Source of the DNA: Acinetobacter proteolyticus
Lineage (GTDB): Bacteria > Pseudomonadota > Gammaproteobacteria > Pseudomonadales > Moraxellaceae
Direction of reading: 5' to 3'
Assembly (NCBI RefSeq): GCF_000367945.1
Contig: NZ_KB849179.1
Span: 186,001-250,000 of the forward strand
Length of the DNA: 64,000 nucleotides
How positions within the stretch are numbered: position 1 is the first letter of the stretch; each line of letters starts with the position of its first letter. The translations under genes and the position numbers were made by a program. Shown here piece after piece: positions 1-7,479 of this stretch. Under the pieces are notes generated by a model. The model saw only the letters and a list, made by a program, of their open reading frames with translations. It had not been told where the DNA came from and made no database searches.

Positions 1-52
1 TGGACAGGCATATTATGCGATAGAAATGAGATGGATGTTGCATGAAATTGGT

Positions 53-98
53 ATAGAAACAAACGAGTACAATGAATGCTGTTTGTTTCTATTAGCAT
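53..98. terminator. Hairpin terminator after the fadL-like gene
   Basis: A 12-bp perfect inverted repeat (53-64 and 81-92) with a 16-nt loop is followed by an A/T-rich tail on both strands. It lies just beyond the stop codon of the minus-strand FadL-type gene and could also end a plus-strand gene entering from the left. Positions 1-52 hold nothing I can assign. Confidence 0.55.
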
Positions 99-105
99 TT
101 TTAAT

Positions 106-1299
106 TTATTTCTTTTGGTATGCCAGTTTTAAACCCAGAAGCATACTGTGGTTATCTCTAAAGTCTCCAACAATATCACCATTCTGACGTTTTGCTTGGG
201 CATCGCCTAGCCATAAATATCTTCCACCGAGTGAAAGTGCCCAGTTAGGCTGGAAATTATATTGCAATCCAAGCCCAACACCCCAGTAACCATTGACTGG
301 CCCAAGCGCATTAGCAGGATCACCAAGACCTGAATCCCAACTGACAGACGTTGAAACTGAAAATTTATCAGTAAGTTTCTGCGCGATTCCAATTTGTGCA
401 GACCATTGATCTTGTTCATAACTGAGTAGAGGGAGTCCTGTTTTATCTGGACTGACTGGGGCTGTCCGCTCTGCCAATTTGGCGGGTTTAAGTTCAAAGT
501 CTTGCCAAGGCACCCAGCGAATATTGGCACTGAGTAAGGTTTGTTTGCTTAAGCCCGTTTGAAAATCAAAATTAACAGATTCAGGCGATGTAAAAGTAGC
601 GGGTAGAACATATAGCTCATCACTTACTGCTGAAAACTGCTCAGTGGTGCGTGTTTGATGTTTGATTTGGGAGCGATACGTGAGTGCTGCTTTTAGCCCA
701 ATTTCAGGTTTTTTAAGGCTGAATCCTGTAACCCAACCCATCGCATAATCTGAATGTAATTTAGCGTTGTAATTGGCTGTTCCTCTATAAATTTGTCCAC
801 GTAGTTTGATTTCACCTTGTATTTGCTCCAGTGCTGGACCTGCATAAATACTTAAATTTTGATTGATATTCAAGCCAAGCAGCCCAGTTAAATTATGGCT
901 GTCTAGAGTGGCTTGTGTTCCTTTTGCAGGTTTATTTTCAAATTGAGAAACAAAATCGCTATGTCCACGATGATGTAGATCAATATTGAAGGGCTGGTCG
1001 TAGATCAGTCCTAGACTTATTTTCTCCGTTAAATCTGTTTTTAAGCTGCTTCGTAGAGCGCTATTATTAGCGCTAATATTGGGAATGCTGTTGGGATTGC
1101 CTTGGCTACTCAATCCTTTATCCTGCCCACTGACTTTAGGCATTGAATAATTATAAGAGAGGGATGCATAGCTTCCAATTTGGAAAAAATCAGTAATGGA
1201 TTGGCCAGAACGATCCAGACCTGCGCTATATCCTGTGCTGATCATAAAGGGCACCGTGACTAAAGTGGCTAGGGTGTAATGTTTGATTGGTAAATTCAT
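106..1299 (-). CDS. OmpP1/FadL-family outer-membrane transport protein
   Basis: Probable outer-membrane beta-barrel of the FadL family, which lets hydrophobic molecules such as long-chain fatty acids cross the outer membrane. I place the start at the ATG at 1299 because GGAGG lies just upstream and the 397-residue product then opens with a normal signal peptide (basic MNLPIKHY, a hydrophobic stretch, then a cut near STGYSA). The mature N terminus AGLDRSGQS fits the family's N-terminal hatch region. The rest is rich in alternating strands, and the C terminus (LGLKLAYQKK) resembles a closing barrel strand. It lies about 80 bp downstream of another secreted-protein gene on the same strand and probably shares its transcript. 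Family call good, substrate unknown. Confidence 0.8.
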   Translation of the reverse strand: MNLPIKHYTLATLVTVPFMISTGYSAGLDRSGQSITDFFQIGSYASLSYNYSMPKVSGQDKGLSSQGNPNSIPNISANNSALRSSLKTDLTEKISLGLIYDQPFNIDLHHRGHSDFVSQFENKPAKGTQATLDSHNLTGLLGLNINQNLSIYAGPALEQIQGEIKLRGQIYRGTANYNAKLHSDYAMGWVTGFSLKKPEIGLKAALTYRSQIKHQTRTTEQFSAVSDELYVLPATFTSPESVNFDFQTGLSKQTLLSANIRWVPWQDFELKPAKLAERTAPVSPDKTGLPLLSYEQDQWSAQIGIAQKLTDKFSVSTSVSWDSGLGDPANALGPVNGYWGVGLGLQYNFQPNWALSLGGRYLWLGDAQAKRQNGDIVGDFRDNHSMLLGLKLAYQKK

Positions 1300-1380
1300 T
1301 GCAGCCTCCAAATTCCTTTTGGGGCATACAACACTCAAGTTTTATTATTTTCTTGAGTGCTGTATGGATTGTTTTGATTG

Positions 1381-2745
1381 TTATTTAAAACATGGATTAA
1401 AAATTTCGACTTGATTTGGCATTAGATAATGGGTTTTGGGTAGATATTCGCGCATGACCGAAGCTAAATCTTTTTGCTGCTCTACATTGGCAATCGTGTG
1501 TTTAAAATTATTAGATGCGAGCATATGTCTGATTTGGACAATGGTCATATCAGGATCGACGGCACCATCGCCATCTTCTGCCATCGGTAACCAGCCAATA
1601 CCACATTCTGGTTTGGCATTGCGTGGACGATCAGCAACTCGACTCACGACAACGGTGTAATAACCATTTTGATCGACAGGGATTTCCTCATCAAATAAGC
1701 AGTCATTGACGCGCGTATTGGCAAAACCCTGATTTGAACAGATTGACCAATAGCGTAAATCACCTTGAGTGAATTGCCCTGTATTGTTGAAAGTCTTAGA
1801 AACTGTAGGTGCCTTTCCACGTAGTACAAAGACCTTGCCATATTTTCGATTCACAACTGTTCGGATGTATTGATTATCGAGGTTTGGATAAAAACCACCT
1901 TCTGAACGTCTTGCTTGTTCATTGATTTTGCCCGTGAAAATACCTAACAGGCTTTCTCGATCAAGCTGAATAAACCATTGGGCAGGATTCTGCGCAGGCC
2001 ATGTATCTGGTTTGCCAGCTTGATGAACAAGTTGTCGATAATCATTAGGTGAAATGCTTACAGCAGCTGAGGAGAGTTGTAGAGGCTGGTTGGTGTTGAG
2101 CTGCGCACAGGCTTGATCTGCTTCAACAACACGGCCATCCGCAAGCGTAAGTCGAGGAGTTGGTAAGCGTACACCACCAGTAATACTTTGGCCGTTATCA
2201 GGTAGGTAAATGCGATATAAAACGGTTTGTTGTTTTTTTCCATAGGCTGGAGCATATAGCTGGTTAACACTTTGCGCTTGACCGAGCTGTCCCACCTTAC
2301 GTTGTGCTGTCACAGGTGTGGTTGATAGATCTAATGTATAATTGCGTTGTGATGGATTGCGGTGTTGCCCGTAAACAAAAGGGTTCGCAGAATTATTGTC
2401 TGGTTTGATTAAATAGTCGGCAACGGACTCAACAGGTTTTCCTGCCTCATCATAACTAATAAAAGACATATAACGAGAGTGTGTAAATTCACCCTTTAAT
2501 TGAAGTTTTGCACCCTCAGGAATCGTGAAGGTAGTCGCCCAATAATAAACATTGGCATCTGGATAGGCGATATTGATATAGGGATCAGCACTGACAGGAC
2601 CGCGAGCCCAAAAGCATGAACGTGGTCCCGGAATTGCCTCTGGCTGTTGAGCGCTTGCTTGAGTCTTTATTTCTTGGGCTTGTGAGGAGCAAGCAATAGA
2701 AAATAGAGTACTTGCAATGAACAGTGGTAAGAGCGTGTGATTCAT
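1381..2745 (-). CDS. Conserved secreted protein of unknown function
   Basis: I do not recognise a named family. The ATG at 2745 is preceded by AAGGATG and gives 454 residues starting with a signal peptide (MNHTLLPLFIASTLFSIAC, likely cut after SSQAQ), so the protein should be periplasmic or outer-membrane associated. A Cys near the end of the hydrophobic stretch does not fit a standard lipobox. The mature part is soluble, rich in aromatic residues and contains several cysteines (GPRSCFWARG, YWSICSNQG, VNDCLFDEE, KPECGIGW), suggesting disulfides. It is upstream of, and co-directional with, the FadL-type gene, and divergent from a LysR gene. A role alongside the FadL-like porin in handling a hydrophobic substrate is inference only. 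Confidence 0.6.
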   Translation of the reverse strand: MNHTLLPLFIASTLFSIACSSQAQEIKTQASAQQPEAIPGPRSCFWARGPVSADPYINIAYPDANVYYWATTFTIPEGAKLQLKGEFTHSRYMSFISYDEAGKPVESVADYLIKPDNNSANPFVYGQHRNPSQRNYTLDLSTTPVTAQRKVGQLGQAQSVNQLYAPAYGKKQQTVLYRIYLPDNGQSITGGVRLPTPRLTLADGRVVEADQACAQLNTNQPLQLSSAAVSISPNDYRQLVHQAGKPDTWPAQNPAQWFIQLDRESLLGIFTGKINEQARRSEGGFYPNLDNQYIRTVVNRKYGKVFVLRGKAPTVSKTFNNTGQFTQGDLRYWSICSNQGFANTRVNDCLFDEEIPVDQNGYYTVVVSRVADRPRNAKPECGIGWLPMAEDGDGAVDPDMTIVQIRHMLASNNFKHTIANVEQQKDLASVMREYLPKTHYLMPNQVEIFNPCFK

Positions 2746-2791
2746 TTTACATCCTTGTGAATATGACATTTATCTCTGATGAAAAACTTTG

Positions 2792-2810
2792 GATTAAAAA
2801 AAGTTTAATC
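2792..2810. promoter_or_regulatory. Possible LysR-type operator
   Basis: Between the divergent secreted-protein and LysR genes there is an inverted repeat GATTAAA-N5-TTTAATC that contains the T-N11-A pattern typical of LysR-family binding sites. It lies about 47 bp upstream of the minus-strand start codon. Position and symmetry are seen; binding is inferred. Confidence 0.35.
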
Positions 2811-2986
2811 TGGAATGAGCATAAAAAGTTTCAGATATATTGGATAATGGATTTTTTGTATGGAAGTTATAGTTTTTAGATATACCCAAAAGAACAATGA
2901 AAATAAGATATATTTTTAGCTAAGTGAGGATAGAAGCTGATTTTTAATAGGTTTATGGATCGCAATAAAATATTCAAGGATGAGAC

Positions 2987-3889
2987 ATGATTAAGCCAAG
3001 ACATTTGCAGCAAATTATGGTGCTGACTGAAATTGGGACTATTAATCAGGCGGCGGAGGTACTTTGCATGACCCAACCGTCGTTAACCAATAGCATTAAA
3101 AAATTAGAACATGATTTGGGCGTGAGTCTGTTTGAAAGGACCAGTAAAGGGGTGAAGCCCACTTTATATACTGAGCATATCCTAAAACAGGCACCACAGA
3201 TTTTGCAGCAGTTAGATACCTTGCATAAAGAAATTAAGCTCCTTTCGAGTGGTCAAGTTGGAGAAATACACATCGGGACAGGGCCTGTGATTATTCATGC
3301 ATTGATGAAAGATGTGATTCCTTTATTTTCAAAGCAATATCCTGAAATTGAAGTACATTTATATGTTGATAACCCCAAGAATATTGTTGAAAAATTAGAG
3401 AAAGGGATTCTAGACTTGGGAATTTTAAGTACCGAGTATGTTGATCTGAATGACGACTTAATTTCAGTTTCACTGTTCCAAGACCCGATTAATTTTATCG
3501 TTCGTACTGGACATCCTTTGCTTGAAATTAACCCTTTGGCATTTGATCATCTTTTGGATTATCCATTTGCTTTACCGCGAATTTCAAAACAGAAAATGCA
3601 ATGGTTAAAAGCTCAAACACATACGGGGCACTCTCCACGAATTTGCTTAACTGTGAATGACTACGATTTATTGATTCATCATGTCATGCATAGTGATGCA
3701 ATTACGGCTGGACCAAGCCATTTATTTCAGTCTTTGTTGGAAAATCGGAATATTGCTGTCTTAAATTATCAGAATCCTGCTTTTTCATGGCATGCATGTG
3801 CAGTTTATAAATCGATTAGTATTCACTCGATGGGGATGAGGCTGTTTTTAGAGATGATTCAGGATTGGTTTGAAAAGATAAATTCCTAA
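2987..3889 (+). CDS. LysR-family transcriptional regulator
   Basis: A 300-residue LysR-type regulator. The N-terminal winged helix-turn-helix is clear (INQAAEVLCMTQPSLTNSIK, then KKLEHDLGVSLFERTSKG), followed by a linker helix and a periplasmic-binding-protein-like effector domain (from about residue 90, GEIHIGTGPV). AAGGATGAG precedes the ATG. It is divergent from the secreted-protein/FadL-type pair with a 241-bp shared regulatory region, so those genes are its likeliest targets. The astA and cycA genes downstream are in the same direction but separated by a long gap. The effector is unknown. Confidence 0.85.
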   Translation: MIKPRHLQQIMVLTEIGTINQAAEVLCMTQPSLTNSIKKLEHDLGVSLFERTSKGVKPTLYTEHILKQAPQILQQLDTLHKEIKLLSSGQVGEIHIGTGPVIIHALMKDVIPLFSKQYPEIEVHLYVDNPKNIVEKLEKGILDLGILSTEYVDLNDDLISVSLFQDPINFIVRTGHPLLEINPLAFDHLLDYPFALPRISKQKMQWLKAQTHTGHSPRICLTVNDYDLLIHHVMHSDAITAGPSHLFQSLLENRNIAVLNYQNPAFSWHACAVYKSISIHSMGMRLFLEMIQDWFEKINS

Positions 3890-4161
3890 ATTTCCCTTTT
3901 AGACCTCTCCATAGTTTTTCATATTGTCACTGTCAATAAATAAAATGCTAAAAAACAGCTCATTTTTTGCTTAATTTTAAATTTTTTGTACCAATTAGTT
4001 TTTGAATAATAGAGTGATCAGCAAAGCGGTTGATCAGTTTAGCTTATTTAAATTTGATTTCAGCTTGATGAAAAAGTCACAAAAAAGACTTAGATAAATA
4101 AAGCCAGCTCAGACGTAAATGAGCTGATGCTAGGGAAAATTTAAGAATTAAGGAATAACAA
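3890..4161. other. AT-rich leader region with a small hairpin upstream of astA
   Basis: No coding potential seen. It holds two nearby TGATCA palindromes (about 4015-4045) and a 7-bp perfect hairpin (4105-4111 with 4120-4126, CAGCTCA/TGAGCTG) about 35 bp before the small ORF in front of astA. A promoter for astA must lie here, but I could not pick one out with confidence. Confidence 0.35.
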
Positions 4162-4272
4162 ATGTCAGTATTGTGCATGGTTCAGCATAGAAAGAATGAA
4201 TTGGATGTCTTACTCAAGAGCACAATTAGCCTAAGCTTTGCTTCGTTTGCTATGACTCAAAATAAGGGATAA
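4162..4272 (+). CDS. Possible 36-codon upstream ORF of astA
   Basis: A short ORF with AAGGAA about 7 bp before its ATG. It codes for 36 residues (starts MSVLCMVQHRKNELDVLL, ends SFAMTQNKG). Its stop codon TAA is 5 bp before the astA ATG, and the likely astA ribosome-binding sequence (AAGGGAT) is formed by its last codons, so translation of the two could be coupled. It has only one Arg codon, so a classic arginine attenuation peptide is unlikely. No similarity to a known protein is recognised. It may be a leader ORF, a real small protein, or chance. Confidence 0.35.
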   Translation: MSVLCMVQHRKNELDVLLKSTISLSFASFAMTQNKG

Positions 4273-4277
4273 ATGAC

Positions 4278-5321
4278 ATGATGATAATTCGTTATATTCA
4301 ACAGAAAGATATTCATGATCTTTACCATTTGGCTCAAAAAGCGGGTTTTGGCTTAACTTCGTTGCAGCCGGATATGGAAATACTGGCTGCACGTATTGAC
4401 CGAGCGATTAAAACGGTCGAAGGCAAACTAGAAAAGTCGGAGCAGGGCTATTTATTTGCATTAGAAGACACCACACTGCATAAGGTGGTCGGGGTATGTG
4501 GAATTGAGGTTGCTTTAGGCCTAAAAGAGCCTTGGTATAATTTCCATGTGGGTACGCAAGTGCATTCTTCTGAACCACTAAATGTCTATAAAGCTTTACC
4601 AACTTTGTATTTGAGTAATAACCATACCAATTGTAGTGAATTATGTACTTTATTTTTAGATCCTGACTATCGCTTAAATAAGAATGGTAAGTTTTTATCT
4701 AAAGTGCGGTTTCTGTTCCTTTCCGCTTTTAGGCAATATTTTGAAGAAACCATTGTGGCTGAAATGCGCGGATTTTCAGACGAAAATGGTCGTTCGCCAT
4801 TTTGGGATGCGGTTGGTCATAAATTCTTTGATATGGAATTTACCAAAGCAGATTATCTGAGTGGTACAGGCAAAAAAGCCTTCATTGCAGAATTGATGCC
4901 ACGGCATCCTCTCTATGTCGATATGTTGCCTGATGAAGCCAAGGCTGTGATTGCTGCGGTTCATCCCAATACGGTGCCAGCTTATAACCTTTTAATAGAA
5001 GAAGGGCTACGCTATAAGGGTTATGTCGATATCTTTGATGCGGGAGCAACCTTGCAGGCTGATATTGAAAATTTAAGAGCGATTAGAGACAGCCATGTGG
5101 TGATGGTAAAGGTTGAGTCATCTGATCAAGTGACGCTAGGCGATGAACCGTATATTGTTGCAAATGATGATTATGAAAATTTTCGCGCCATTCTGATCTT
5201 TAGCCAGCCAGATCAAAACCAAGTGATATTGACTACAGAACAAGCTCATCAGTTACATGTGAAAGAAGGTGCATCGGTGCGTTTGCTCAATATCAATATT
5301 GCAAATCAGAACAAGCACTGA
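4278..5321 (+). CDS. astA: Arginine N-succinyltransferase AstA
   Basis: Transfers succinyl from succinyl-CoA to the alpha-amino group of arginine, the first step of the arginine succinyltransferase (AST) catabolic pathway; related subunits also act on ornithine. The 347-residue length matches the family (about 340). Family stretches are easily seen: KAGFGLTSLQPD, EKSEQGYLFALED, PWYNFHVGT, LPTLYLSNNHT, ELCTLFLDPDYR, FIAELMPRHPLY and GYVDIFDAGATLQADIE. AAGGGAT precedes the ATG. The usual partners astC, astD, astB and astE are absent here; the next gene is an amino-acid permease about 450 bp away. So this is either a relocated pathway member or a second copy serving a different amino acid. Confidence 0.9.
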   Translation: MMIIRYIQQKDIHDLYHLAQKAGFGLTSLQPDMEILAARIDRAIKTVEGKLEKSEQGYLFALEDTTLHKVVGVCGIEVALGLKEPWYNFHVGTQVHSSEPLNVYKALPTLYLSNNHTNCSELCTLFLDPDYRLNKNGKFLSKVRFLFLSAFRQYFEETIVAEMRGFSDENGRSPFWDAVGHKFFDMEFTKADYLSGTGKKAFIAELMPRHPLYVDMLPDEAKAVIAAVHPNTVPAYNLLIEEGLRYKGYVDIFDAGATLQADIENLRAIRDSHVVMVKVESSDQVTLGDEPYIVANDDYENFRAILIFSQPDQNQVILTTEQAHQLHVKEGASVRLLNINIANQNKH

Positions 5322-5771
5322 TGGGCTATGTATCAGCAGAAAATCCACAGATCTAGATCTTAATTAACAACACTTATACTGTATTTTTAGCCATATTTTT
5401 TTATTTATATCGATGCATAATTTTTTACTATTATCGATATTCATATATTTCTAAGATGAATTGGATTGTGATAATAGGGTATATTTCATGTTAATTGGAT
5501 ATTAATTAAGCAGAAGTGAAAAGCATCCTCTTCAACTCGTTTGGTGATGAGATATGATGCTTGCGGCTCAAATATTTTTGATCGATAAAAATAGATTCTA
5601 ACGCGCAGAGAAGGGATCTAATGCAAACAATTTATAGATGAGGTGGATTATTTAAACTATTAATTTCAAAATAATTTTAGAAAAATGGAACTTTTAAATT
5701 AAAGCATTTTAAAAATAATTTATTTTTATCAGGCAATGATAACGGTTGTTATACATTGGAGTAAGGATGAC
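5322..5771. other. Long AT-rich intergenic region before the permease gene
   Basis: About 450 bp with no supportable ORF. It is very AT-rich and has several small ATCGAT-type palindromes (about 5418-5438). No clear terminator for astA and no strong sigma-70 promoter could be picked out. The permease ribosome-binding site (GGAGTAAGGATG) is at its right end. Confidence 0.4.
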
Positions 5772-7235
5772 ATGACTCAGAATAATGAAAAGCAACTTCT
5801 GCAAGGAGATCTGCTTGGCAGTCAACATATGACGCAGCAGGATGAAGAAAAGTTACAACGTTCTTTAACCAATCGTCATATTCAGATGATCGCCATTGGC
5901 GGTGCAATTGGTACGGGTCTATTTATGGGGTCTGGGAAGACCTTAAGTATTTCAGGGACCTCGATTGTTTTAACTTATTTAATTATTGGTTTTTTCTTTT
6001 TCTTTGTCATGCGGGCAATGGGTGAACTATTGCTGGCAAATACTAATTTTAAGACCTTTGCTGATTTTGCCACAGCGTATATCGGCCCTTGGGCTGGTTT
6101 CTTTTTGGGTTGGTCTTATTGGTGTAACTGGATTATTACTGCGATAGCCGATGTGATTGTGATTGGGGGCTACATGCAGTTTTGGTATCCAGACGTACCC
6201 GTTTGGATACCAGCATTTACCTCGCTAGCAATTTTAACCATCTTGAATTTTGTTGCGGTTCGAATGTTTGGTGAGTTGGAGTTTTGGTTTTCGTTGATTA
6301 AGATCTCCGCCATTATCCTGTTTATTCTTGCGGGTATTTATTTAATCAGTACTGGCTTTACTTCACCCAATGGTGTCAAAGCTTCGATGAGTCATGTATT
6401 TGAAACTCAATCGATGTTTCCTTATGGCGTCACAGGCTTTTTAGCAGGTTTCCAAATTGCAATTTTTGCTTTTGTCGGTATTGAGCTGGTTGGTACGACA
6501 GCGGCTGAAACCAAAGATCCGCATAAATCCTTGCCTAAAGCAATTAACTCAATTCCGTTGCGTATTTTACTGTTCTATGTCGGTGCCTTGGTTTGTATTA
6601 TCGCCGTCACATCGTGGGCAAAAATTTCACCAGAAAAGAGCCCATTTGTAGAAATGTTTTCATTGATTGGACTGCCAATTGCAGCAGGATTGGTCAATTT
6701 TGTGGTGGCAACTTCGGCATTGTCCTCTGCAAATAGCGGTATCTTTGCGACCAGTCGCATGCTTTATGGTTTGTCTCTAGACAATGATGCGCCTAAAAGC
6801 TTTAGTAAGTTGTCAAAAAGAAAGGTGCCAATTCGCGGTCTAGTTTTTTCAATGACCTGCGTCACCATTGGAACCTCTATTTTATTTATTGTGCCGAATG
6901 TCATGACGGCGTTTACCATCATTTCAGCACTGACTTCAATTTTATGCGTGTTTACCTTCATGCTGATTATTCTGTCTTATATCTGCTATCGGAAAAAATT
7001 CCCAGAGTTACATCAACAGTCTAAATTTAAAATGCCAGGTGGTTTGGTTATGGCGTGGCTGACCATGTCATTTTTGGTGTTTACCATTGTTATTTTAGCA
7101 TTAGATCATGATACGTTGATTGCATTGGCTTTTTCACCTGTGTGGTTCATTGGTTTGTTGATCGCATATCGTCGTAAAAAGAAAAAAATGCTGCAACTTG
7201 ATCTGTTAAAAACCAGAACGGTGGATTATGTCTAA
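5772..7235 (+). CDS. cycA: Amino-acid permease of the CycA (D-Ala/D-Ser/Gly) type
   Basis: Inner-membrane APC-superfamily amino-acid:proton symporter, about 12 membrane segments, 487 residues from the ATG at 5772 (chosen because GGAGTAAGGATG precedes it; 12 further codons are open upstream). It follows E. coli CycA closely as I remember it: LTNRHIQMIAIGGAIGTGLF with the helix-1 glycine motif, MRAMGELLL, FAFVGIELVGTTAAETKDPH, LPKAINSIP, SSANSGIFATSRMLYGL and KMPGGLVMAW. CycA takes up D-alanine, D-serine and glycine, but close paralogues carry other amino acids, so the substrate is not certain. A perfect hairpin terminator follows 38 bp downstream. Lying after astA, it may supply an amino acid to that enzyme (inference). 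Confidence 0.8.
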   Translation: MTQNNEKQLLQGDLLGSQHMTQQDEEKLQRSLTNRHIQMIAIGGAIGTGLFMGSGKTLSISGTSIVLTYLIIGFFFFFVMRAMGELLLANTNFKTFADFATAYIGPWAGFFLGWSYWCNWIITAIADVIVIGGYMQFWYPDVPVWIPAFTSLAILTILNFVAVRMFGELEFWFSLIKISAIILFILAGIYLISTGFTSPNGVKASMSHVFETQSMFPYGVTGFLAGFQIAIFAFVGIELVGTTAAETKDPHKSLPKAINSIPLRILLFYVGALVCIIAVTSWAKISPEKSPFVEMFSLIGLPIAAGLVNFVVATSALSSANSGIFATSRMLYGLSLDNDAPKSFSKLSKRKVPIRGLVFSMTCVTIGTSILFIVPNVMTAFTIISALTSILCVFTFMLIILSYICYRKKFPELHQQSKFKMPGGLVMAWLTMSFLVFTIVILALDHDTLIALAFSPVWFIGLLIAYRRKKKKMLQLDLLKTRTVDYV

Positions 7236-7272
7236 GTTGGAATAATTAGCGGTGATAGGTTGATACACTTTT

Positions 7273-7300
7273 AAAAAGTAGGGCTGAAGCTCTGCTTTTT
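7273..7300 (+). terminator. Rho-independent terminator after the permease gene
   Basis: A 13-bp stem with two G-U wobbles (AAAAAGTAGGGCT paired with AGCTCTGCTTTTT) and a 2-nt loop ends in a T run. It separates the permease gene from vgrG. Confidence 0.75.
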
Positions 7301-7479
7301 ACATTGATGGTAAAAAATATGCTTTAAAGCATGTACTTTATCTTGATGAATAAAAACGTAATATTTAAAAAGTAATTTATGGAAGTGACAAAAATTGTCA
7401 TAAACAGACAATACCGTATAGACAGAGGCGTATTGCTATCAGTAAAATGCCGTAAATTTAAGCAAAAAAATCTATAAAA

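Noticed and set aside
2..187. Open plus-strand frame of 61 codons entering from the left edge
   Set aside because: Most of its length is antisense to the C terminus of the FadL-type gene, and it runs through the terminator hairpin at 53-98. A truncated gene end in the first 50 bp cannot be excluded, but there is nothing to support it.
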